A DNA stretch of 64,000 bases from Volvox africanus (lineage: Eukaryota; Chlorophyta; Chlorophyceae; Chlamydomonadales; Volvocaceae). Made by a program: the position numbers and the translations under genes. The notes beneath the pieces are model-generated. The model had not been told where the DNA came from. It did no database searches and was given only the letters and a program-made list of their open reading frames with translations. Where the stretch lies: assembly GCA_030268105.1 (NCBI GenBank), contig BSDZ01000078.1:2221001-2285000 (forward strand), in the 5' to 3' direction. Shown here in pieces: positions 56,549-64,000 of the stretch (its first letter is position 1; every line of letters begins with the position of its first letter).

Positions 56549-57644
56549 TGTTGTATCCTTCCTTCTTCGATCATTCACTGAATCTGCACGTCTGAGTATT
56601 AGCTACACGTGCATGGTGCTTACGAACAGCAAGACACTTCAGTGCAAACAACGTGACAGTGGAAGACTTATAAATAAGGAAAGATTCAAATTACAATGAT
56701 CTTCAGTTGCAAATTAGAAGTCTGCCGTCAGACCCCACGGGCAGCATTCATCATCCGGCTGGGAATGCTATGCTGGAATAGCTCAGGCCGAATATAAATG
56801 CATGTAACGTATATATCTGAATTAGATTATGTTAAGTACACGAGCATAGCCCGTGAAGTGCGCATCTGAGACCCGTAACTGGGCTGATGGTGCGGGGTGG
56901 TTTGACACCCACCTAAATGCCAGTAGGTCCGAAGGGGCTGGCACATGGATAGGGGCCGTAGAGAGTAGGAAACTCTGCGTAACCAAAAAACAGGTGATCT
57001 CTAGCGGCCTCAGATGAAGACGCTGAGGTACACGTGCCCACTCGGTTAAAATCCCAGAGATTTCCATAATACACGCCAGCCCGCAAGGGCGGAGTAACCA
57101 TAATAATAATAATTAAGTACACGAGTACTTAATCCAAAGTAGCGTCGAGCCGACCTCGGTCTCTAGGCGGCCGTCCTCGCACCTATCACGTCGCGATACC
57201 GATGTGCAGTACAGGTCTCACTGGATTTCGATCTCAAGTGTGAGTACCTTCATAGCACTATTCTAAATATTGTGTCATCCGTGATATTATTGGATGCAAC
57301 ACATGCAATATGCAAAGGTCCGAATATCGATATTCAGTTGCCGACCCAACCATCGCGATCGTCACCTTCTCGCATACACGTATGGTTTATGACGTAAATG
57401 AGGTAATAATATTTAAAGTATTATTACGTGATATAAAATGCCAATGGATAGATCGCACATTACTTATCAGCCTCAAGTCAAACATGTTGACCGACAGCGC
57501 GATGTCGTAGATGATAATGCGGCATGCCTGATTAGCTAGATATACTCGAGTATATCATGCAAATATAATTATATCATGCTTCATAATGTTCGAATGCATT
57601 GTGGCCTATTTCGGTGCAACCGGTGATCGAACCGGCGTACAACA
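56549..57644 (-). repeat. gypsy G6 3' LTR with SINE insertion
   Basis: TGTTGTATCCTTCC…GGCGTACAACA. Subtracting the SINE and its duplication leaves ~815 bp. Followed by a C-rich tract (polypurine in sense). Confidence 0.8.
56845..57112 (+). mobile_element. SINE, 5'-truncated copy
   Basis: Closely matches the 3' two-thirds of 39735-40146, ending in a TAA-rich tail. Perfect 13-bp duplication TTAAGTACACGAG (56832-56844 and 57113-57125). The box A/B head is missing, as expected for incomplete target-primed reverse transcription. Confidence 0.85.
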
Positions 57645-57791
57645 ACTACCCCCCCTCCTGTATGCAGCGTCCTCGCTGCATCGGACAGCGTCGACTGCAA
57701 AGATCATTGGGTTTGCGTGGCACGTAGACGAGCTTCCTCCAATAGGGGCTTCATTTCCGGCGAGAAGTTACGCATCGGCTCCCACGAATTA
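57645..57791 (-). pseudogene. gypsy G6 chromodomain end
   Basis: Short remnant homologous to 55750-55880 (C-terminal residues and stop of Pol) on the minus strand, cut at the start of the plus-strand LTR. Confidence 0.7.
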
Positions 57792-58684
57792 TGTTGTGCT
57801 ACGGTTCGTTTCCCGCCGATGCGTAGGTTGATACGACCCTACAAGGTGAAGTGTTATCTTGATGAACGCATGAATGACTATTGCATATGAATGAACCTGC
57901 ATGGTATAGATGTATTCGCATATATTTATATATGCATTTGGCATGATTATCCATCGCGACATCGCATCATGGCAAATCCGCCTAGCATGCATAAAATACC
58001 GAATCATTGAAGTGCGCATTATGCTTGTGCTATGAAACGATAAGTAATATTATCTGATATAATATTACTTCATTACAGCACACGTTGAGAGCGCCGCACT
58101 CGTCGCGATGCATGCCTTGCAACCGAATATCATTATTCGGACCCTTGCATCATGCGAATGCCGGAAAGGCTTATACGTTGTTATGCATGGACATCGCCTA
58201 TACGCAGTAGGGTTGTCACACTTAGGATCGGCCTCCTAGTGTGAATCGTACGGCATCGCGATGCTACGAGTATAACAGATGCGAGGACGGCTAAGCAAGA
58301 TAAGATATTCGACACCGGAGAACACTCGTGTGTTCTACATTATTATCGCTATACGCTATTCTACTTAGCCCGAGCTAAGCCTAAACTTCGCTATCACCGC
58401 CGCGTGATGATTGCTTGCTTCCGGCGCTGACAGCCCGAGCTAAGCCTAAACTTCGCTATCACCGCCGCGTGATGATTGCTTGCTTCCGGCGCTGACGGCG
58501 ATTACGTCCATTGCACCGCTTCTATCTGTAAGACTGTAAGTTATATCTCTTCCTGTCTTGAAGTCTTCCGCTGTCTCTGTTTGCTCGCGCTTGTCTTGCT
58601 GTACTTGCAAGTGCTCGCGCATCGGTGTCGAAAGCCTTCAGACGTGCAGATACTTATGAGCAAACACGAAGGAGAGGTACAACA
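57792..58684 (+). repeat. gypsy G7 5' LTR with 65-bp tandem duplication
   Basis: 893 bp, TGTTGTGCTACGG…GGTACAACA. The excess over G2 is mainly a tandem 65-bp duplication at 58367-58431 and 58432-58496. Confidence 0.9.
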
Positions 58685-58699
58685 AATTGGTATCGAGAC

Positions 58700-59150
58700 A
58701 GGTTCGTTGCCTAACTGTCTCTCTTTGTCTAATCGGAAGTAGGCTCTTTCTATGGCGAGTTCCAGCGACGAACCATGAGGACCGCTAGATACTTTTGCCG
58801 AAGACCTAGGCCGCGCCGTTTTGGACGCCGCCGCTTCCGGATTGTAATTGTTTAATTGCTTTTGCTTAGATTGCTGCACTTGTTGTGTATGTGTACGCTC
58901 TGAGTCTCAGGTAATCTCAGTGCACCGGCATTGCTTGCTGCGGCGACTGAGACCGGCTTTCGTCCGGACCAGTTGGCGACTCTCATCGCCCAAACTACGG
59001 AGATCAGGACTCAGCTGGGCAAGTACTTGCTGAGTTTACTGAATCTTCTCAAGAGTACTGTCGGTAGGCTCACCGAATCGTTTTGTACTCTTGCCTTTGC
59101 GAAAGAAGTCGGCTTCTATTACGCAAACCTAGGGGATCGCTTCGTGCTCC
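58700..59150 (+). other. gypsy G7 leader
   Basis: Between primer site and gag ATG. The frame ALLAAATETGFRPDQLATLI (58930-58990) looks coding and may be an N-terminal gag part in another frame. Confidence 0.4.
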
Positions 59151-60386
59151 ATGTCCGCGGAACACGACGATACGCCGCACACTAGCCTAGCTAGCCAACC
59201 CGATTTTGTTGTGGCTGCTAGAGCGCCGGATAGAGGTCTTGAGACTGTTGGCACGCGAGCCACTCAAGATCCCCTTGTCCTTCAGACCCCTGCTCACTTA
59301 ATTGTGCCGCATTCAGCAGTTAACACCAATATGGACAACACTGCTGGACCAAGGGTTCTGCCATTACCTCAAGCTCGAGGGCATGATGACATCCCTGAGG
59401 TGATGAGATTGTCAATTCCCGTTCCTAGGCTCAATATCTCGCTAACTGAAAAGACAGCAGGACATAGCATAGCCGATGCAACTCGTGCGTACGTGCGTGA
59501 CGCTAAAAAGTATCTCCAGGCTGTTCATGGTGGCGATAATGACGGTATCAGGTGTCTCTTCGTTGGTAACACCCTCGAGGGCGCAGCGAAGGACTGGTAT
59601 CGCAATTGGACCACCGCCCGGGGCAGCTATACTTTTGACGAGTTGGTCGCCGCTTTGCTCGCACGGTTCGCTACTGAGGTTCAAGCACGTGATGTGGAGG
59701 CTCGTAAGGTCTTGGCGGCCGGTAGTTACCACATGCGTTGGGGTGAAAATGTACCTGCGTACCAGTCACGCTTCGAAGCACTAGTGACCCCCATTGCTGA
59801 TCTCACCGAGACCGAGCGTGTCTTTTGGTTTAAGCGAGGCCTGACGAAACTTTTGGCTAAATGGTGCGCTACTGACTTGGCTGGGGTGCCGATCAAGTCG
59901 TATGATGCCTTGGTCACTTTTGCTAAGGGTACGGAGATACGACTCCTTGCCGGTGAGGAAGAAGTCAAGTCTGTCCCTCGTGCAAATGCCGTGCAAGTGC
60001 AGGATCCGCTTGGGGAAGCCGTAGCTCTCGACCAGATACTCGGAGCGACCCGCCCCACGCCTACTGCCGCGACGCGACGCAGCAACCGGCAACGCCAGGC
60101 ACGCAGGGGCGCTAGCTCGGGTGTCCGCGGGTCAGGAGGAGCAGGTCCGAGCTCGGACCCGGCTAAGAGCAGGAAGCGTGGTGGTGCACCGTCGTCGGCA
60201 GCCGCACAGCGCTCTGACCCCAATGCGAAGCGGACTCGCACGGATGACTTGTTTATGCCAAAATGGAATTGCAATCGTTCAGAGTTCGAGCGTCGGAAAG
60301 CGGCCAATGTTTGTCTACGGTGCGCGGAGAGTCATCCTACGAAGGATTGCCCGTTACTGCCGCCGTTTGTACCTCAGCCGAAATAG
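59151..60386 (+). CDS. gypsy Gag
   Basis: 411 residues from ATG (MSAEHDDTPHTSL). The retrotransposon-gag fold spans ~135-260 (LEGAAKDWYRNW, FDELVAALLARFATEV, RFEALV). A basic, low-complexity stretch (~305-365) precedes a knuckle CLRCAESHPTKDC (~387-399), which is CX2CX3HX4C, one residue shorter than the classic spacing. Gag packages element RNA into particles. The stop at 60384-60386 separates it from pol. Confidence 0.85.
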   Translation: MSAEHDDTPHTSLASQPDFVVAARAPDRGLETVGTRATQDPLVLQTPAHLIVPHSAVNTNMDNTAGPRVLPLPQARGHDDIPEVMRLSIPVPRLNISLTEKTAGHSIADATRAYVRDAKKYLQAVHGGDNDGIRCLFVGNTLEGAAKDWYRNWTTARGSYTFDELVAALLARFATEVQARDVEARKVLAAGSYHMRWGENVPAYQSRFEALVTPIADLTETERVFWFKRGLTKLLAKWCATDLAGVPIKSYDALVTFAKGTEIRLLAGEEEVKSVPRANAVQVQDPLGEAVALDQILGATRPTPTAATRRSNRQRQARRGASSGVRGSGGAGPSSDPAKSRKRGGAPSSAAAQRSDPNAKRTRTDDLFMPKWNCNRSEFERRKAANVCLRCAESHPTKDCPLLPPFVPQPK

Positions 60387-60404
60387 GGGCTTGCCTGGGT
60401 TCCT

Positions 60405-60985
60405 GTGGAGGAGGCACCACCCGGGATTTCTGAACTAACACGTGGTCGGCGGTCATCCTTACGGCCAGCCGTGAAGGCATTGTTGCCTTGCGTACTTGGA
60501 CACATCGAGCGAGTCATTGCGCGACGCATCACACTTGACGGTCGCACGGGACTTCTCTGCTTCGATCCGTTGTGTAATCTGTTTACACCACGCCGTCCCC
60601 TGTCGTCTATCGATCTGTCTAACCACGTGGTTTTGTTCATCCCCTCATCTCTGCGTGAGATGTCGGAACAGTTGGCCGTTTATAGGAGATGTAGGCGTCA
60701 ATATCCAGGCACCGCCGCATGTGTATTACTCCCTGCTTTCTGTCGGCGCAAGGCAGAGGCATCGTTAAGGGGTATGCGGTGTGCCCACCGGTTCGAGCCG
60801 GGTACCGTTTTGTTTAATGGTGTGGATCGGGAGGGTATGCTGGCTCCGTGGCCAGGCACATCCTACTCGGTTGACGTTTGGTACGAAGCTCCTGATGAGG
60901 GTGCCGTAGGTTACGGACCCGCCCTAAGTGCACTGACGTTATTTGCTGGGCAGTCGCTCGTAGATAACCGTGTCCCAGTGGTTCA
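60405..60985 (+). CDS. gypsy accessory region between gag and protease
   Basis: Open frame (nominal end 61022) between gag and protease. Recognisable strings are HVVLFIPSSLREMSEQLAVY, TAACVLLPAF and RFEPGTVLFNGVD, an alternating strand/helix pattern. The end ([13 protein letters not shown]) is the first piece of protease. I do not recognise the middle domain with certainty; it might be a degenerate enzyme-like insert of the kind some algal chromoviruses carry. From 60986 the frame runs into transposon sequence. Confidence 0.5.
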
Positions 60986-61005
60986 CACTATAACAAGGAA
61001 TTCGT

Positions 61006-61570
61006 GCGTTAGCTCGCGTTAGGCTCGCGTTAGGGACCCCTAACGCAAGCCTAACGCAAGCTTAACGCGAACTAACGCGAGCTAACGCAAAGCCTAACGC
61101 AAATCAAACGCATTGCGTTATTGCTTGCGTATCGCTAACGCAATCCTAACGCACCTAACGCAATCGCAAATAAACTTTTTTGGGAGGGAACGAAAATGTT
61201 TGCGTTTACTTTGCGTTAGCTAACGCAACCTAACGCGAACTTACACAATGTCAAACGCACCCACATAGATTCTTAGGTGTGCGTTAGGCCTAACGCAACG
61301 CAAGCGTTAGAGACCCATACGCAAGCAAAAATACATAGCGTGCATGGAAGTTAACGCACTTAAAGTTCTCTAACGCACAATATACGCACGCCTAACGCGC
61401 ATTAATGCGCATTAACGCATGCTTGCGTATGCTGCGAATAATGTGTACACAGCTAGCAGTTGTGGGTTGCGTAAAAGTTTTATAAGCATGTAACTAACAT
61501 ATTCGCACGCTTTCGCAAGGTCTTACGCGTGCGATAGCAACATTCGCGCCACTTTCGCTTTGCGTACGAG
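61006..61570. repeat. TAACGC subterminal repeat array
   Basis: More than 25 copies of TAACGC or GCGTTA in ~565 bp, in both orientations, with irregular spacing. The first ~60 bp (61006-61035 with 61038-61068) form a near-perfect inverted repeat with ~30-bp arms. Confidence 0.85.
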
Positions 61571-62043
61571 GCAGCCTTGCATTCTTGCTCACTGTAACTA
61601 CTTTTGGTCGTTCTGGTTATTTCTTTACTGTTTCAGTTATCGTTCCTGTTATTGTTTGCTGTTTTGCCAACCCGCTGCAGAATTATTTTTTGTGTACGGA
61701 TACTATCCTGTCGTAATGTACGTAGCTGTTATGAAGAATATCAATAGGATTTCAGTATTGATAGATGAAAATATTCCAGGAAATAATTTACAGCTCAATA
61801 TTCGGGAAGCATCCAGGTAAGCAGCCATTGGTGAGTACGCATTAATTCAACGAAACAATCAAATTTCTACACATCCAATCCTGCCAATCAAATTCTGTTT
61901 ATGAGTTCAATAATCATTTGTACCATGCACCAATCATTTCAATCATCATTAGGTACATACATCCTAACTTCATCTGCCACCGCACATTTAGCAGCCCGCT
62001 CTAATATAAGCTTAGAAACAAACATGTTAGATGTTAGTTCTAT

Positions 62044-63859
62044 CTAATCGTCTTCTATTTCACTATCTTCGTTGTCATCGTCCTCTCTCGCACTGGTGGC
62101 ATCATCCTGCTCGTCCTCACTCTTCTCGTCCTTGCTCACCTCCTCCTGAAGCAACTCCTGAAAAATTCAGAAAAGGAAAATTAGATATTATTTACATGCA
62201 TGAGTATAAAGGTAAATTAAGCCGACACGACCCAGCAATTATCAATTTCGGTTACGATATCTTTAATCATGATGGATGGGCAGTGCTTCTAGGTACTATG
62301 TACGTGGACACTTTGTTACCTGTTTCTTCTTACTCCCTGAGCTCCCACGTTGACGTCGTGCCCGTGTACATCGCACATCTTCCGAAGCACTCTTGACCTT
62401 TACCAGTCGAAACAACAGATATTAGAATATTACATTCATACAAGCAGGAAATTAAGACAACAAGCTGAACTCAGGAAATTTACCTTCTTTCGCCGGTGGT
62501 CGTAACTGTCATTATTGTCGTCACCGTCCGTAGACTTGTCTTCCACCGGCACCTGCTGGTCCAAAACACGTTAAGGGACTAGATAGTGATAATAAATATT
62601 ATTAAAAAGTAATTAATGTCGGGCCTCAATATAATGTACCTTTCTTTTGATGCCCGTGCTTGTCCGTCTCACTTTCGTGGATGGCCGCACATCGTCATTG
62701 TTCGTTACCTTCAAGGCCCACCATTAACATACATATATGATTTTAGAAATGATAAGCTTACAATTTTTTTATTAAAAAAGAAAAAAACAAATCGACATAT
62801 ACCACATCAAACCACAAAGCACGCAGCAAATTCAAAGACTAGAACGAAACATAAAATTACAACTCACTAAAACGGGAAGACAGGATGAATGGGCTGTACC
62901 TTTTTCGCTGCCGCCTTGCTTGAGTTTGTAGCATTCCTGCTGGAGTTCCTTGCCTTAGAGGGCTCTGAACTCTTTGCCTACATGAAAAGGAAGTATGTTT
63001 GAGGAATATAGGAACAATTACATAAAAGACAAAAAGGAGAAAACAGGTTAAAGGACATTAATGACCTGTACATCCCTGTACATGCAATCAGTAATGTACA
63101 TCACCCATCCTGCAATAACCTTGCTAAGCGCGCCTGGAAATTTGCACACCCCTTCATCCACTCTCTTTACCACTATTATTTGGACTAACCTGTCGGCGTC
63201 TAGCGGCCTTGATCTCCTTCTCCTTCTGATGTATGCGAGCTGCATTGGCAGCCAGCACCATCATCAATGCATCTTCACCATGTGCGGGCTGCTTTTGGCG
63301 TTGGCTAGTGCGCCCATCCTGAGTTCCTGGCGGCTCGTCATTTTGGCCGCTTTTCTGCGGTTTGGTAGCAATTAAGCATTTCGTAAATGAGGAAATAAAG
63401 GCATGAAAAAATTGTTATTGTTTTACTAGCTAAAATAAGAAACAAATGTTATGCATGAACTGTGACGTACTTTCTGCAAACATACTAAGAAGTACGTACT
63501 ATTATGGTGGCGAAGCAGCAGCAATAATTAAAGTGAACACATGCATAATCACATCTTACCGTAGTGCCTTTTGGCAACTCCAGTGCACCAAGGCCTGGTG
63601 TATGCTGAGCTGTTCCACCAGCTCCAACCGGCACTGGAGTGGCTGGTACGGTGAAGGATGTCTTACTGCTTTCAATCTGCTTCCGCTGCACAAGTGCATT
63701 AATAAGCTCCTGCTGCCGATCTGTCACATTCAAATCCTCCATCACAATGCGGCACTCACTGGGACCCGCATCTGGGTTATCTGGCTGAGCGTACTTGAAG
63801 CTCCTCCAGGCTGCCCAAGACTCCTTGTTCCACAGCTTCTTCCATGGCTTCTTCTCAAA
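62044..63859 (-). CDS. Unidentified spliced gene, 3' half (seven exons)
   Basis: Exons in transcript order: 63859-63560, 63354-63190, 62977-62900, 62708-62640, 62552-62484, 62397-62320, 62157-62044 (stop TAG). All six introns are GT-AG, 86-212 bp, and all junctions are phase 0 (290 codons plus stop). The first exon begins FEKKPWKKLWNKESWAAW and contains LNVTDRQQELINAL, a helical, DNA-binding-like segment. The next has AARIHQKEKEIKAARRRQ. Four short exons (69-78 bp) are hydrophilic and end in basic clusters (AAAKK, IKRK, HRRKK, SKKKQ). The last is acidic (DNEDSEIEDD). Upstream, VLYDPNASQIQTYC continues the frame but meets TAG just before exon 1, either a splice acceptor or a nonsense change. 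Its place in the CACTA-like element suggests a transposon protein; family not recognised. Confidence 0.65.
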
Positions 63860-64000
63860 CTAATCTGCCTTGCAATATGTCTGGATTTGGGAAGCATTGG
63901 GGTCATAGAGTACGTCTCACACATGGTCAATTTTCATGGTCAATTTTCACACCTACGCAAAGCTGCTATGGTGCTTGCCGGAAAAGGCTATATAATTTTG

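Larger units (their letters stand above)
57792..60985 (+). mobile_element. Chromoviral gypsy element G7, 5' half
   Basis: 5' LTR, tRNA-Met primer site (TTGGTATCGAGAC, from 58686), leader, gag ORF, accessory region and the first codons of protease, whose junction region matches the start of G2 (AGTGCACTGACGTT…GGGCAGTCGCTCGTAGA). Interrupted at 60986 by the CACTA-like element; the rest would lie beyond the window. Confidence 0.8.
60986..64000. mobile_element. CACTA-like element, one end visible
   Basis: Begins CACTATAACAAGG at the break in G7. A subterminal region (61006-61570) packed with TAACGC/GCGTTA follows, the same motif as in the element at 483-6864. The terminal CACTAT plus GCGTTAG spacing resembles that element's right end. 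A minus-strand gene follows inside. The other end and target duplication are outside the window. Confidence 0.55.

Noticed and set aside
51485..57792. Autointegration (LTR ends joining into their own element) as source of the inverted junctions
   Set aside because: Each junction is explained more simply by insertion of one element into another; the LTRs at the junctions belong to neighbours whose polypurine tract and chromodomain lie on the far side.
61006..61570. CRISPR-like or telomere-like array of TAACGC
   Set aside because: Spacing is irregular, orientation is mixed and there are no unique equal-length spacers; a transposon subterminal region explains it.

Overview
The window looks like nuclear DNA of a green alga (chlorophyte or prasinophyte type; species not determinable). 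It has a spliced giant gene with GT-AG and two GC-AG introns, a pherophorin-like (SPPPS)n rod fused to an animal-like fibrocystin-L ectodomain, moderate GC, and dense copia, chromoviral gypsy, TRIM, SINE and CACTA-type transposons. Nothing bacterial (operons, Shine-Dalgarno sites) is present, and I saw no rRNA, free tRNA or CRISPR.

Region 1 (1-7.1 kb) is a set of nested insertions. A broken PIF1/Helitron-type helicase is split by a ~393-bp CACTA-like element (termini CACTAYGGCTAC, 3-bp duplication TAT). That element is split by a 6-kb copia composite (5-bp duplication GATTC). The composite holds a full gag-pol ORF, a divergent middle LTR remnant fused to a second gag fragment at a 9-base microhomology, and TRIM sequences at two U5/PBS borders.

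Region 2 (8.1-43.7 kb, + strand) is one gene. I assembled 18 exons from splice sites and phase; together they make an open frame of 4,535 codons plus stop, open at its 5' end. Domain order: IPT/TIG, PA14, many IPT/TIG, second PA14, more IPT/TIG, G8, parallel beta-helix, G8, beta-helix, PKHD1L1-type membrane-proximal region, proline-rich rod, one membrane helix, cytoplasmic tail. Its introns host an intact copia element with LTRs that look identical (17.07-21.81 kb), seven ~100-bp solo mini-LTRs, microsatellites, G-quadruplex-prone arrays, TRIM pieces, and a solo LTR carrying a tRNA-derived SINE.

Region 3 (43.7-46.1 kb) is the downstream flank, with coding-like sequence in shifting frames and then nothing recognisable.

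Region 4 (46.1-61.0 kb) is a pile of nested gypsy/chromovirus elements in both orientations. It contains one long pol ORF without its gag, one gag-bearing element, at least seven LTRs, a second 5'-truncated SINE, and a 297-bp insertion with an 8-bp duplication.

Region 5 (60.99-64.0 kb) starts at the terminus of another CACTA-like element with dense TAACGC subterminal repeats. It contains the 3' half of a minus-strand gene made of short phase-0 exons that only becomes visible after splicing.
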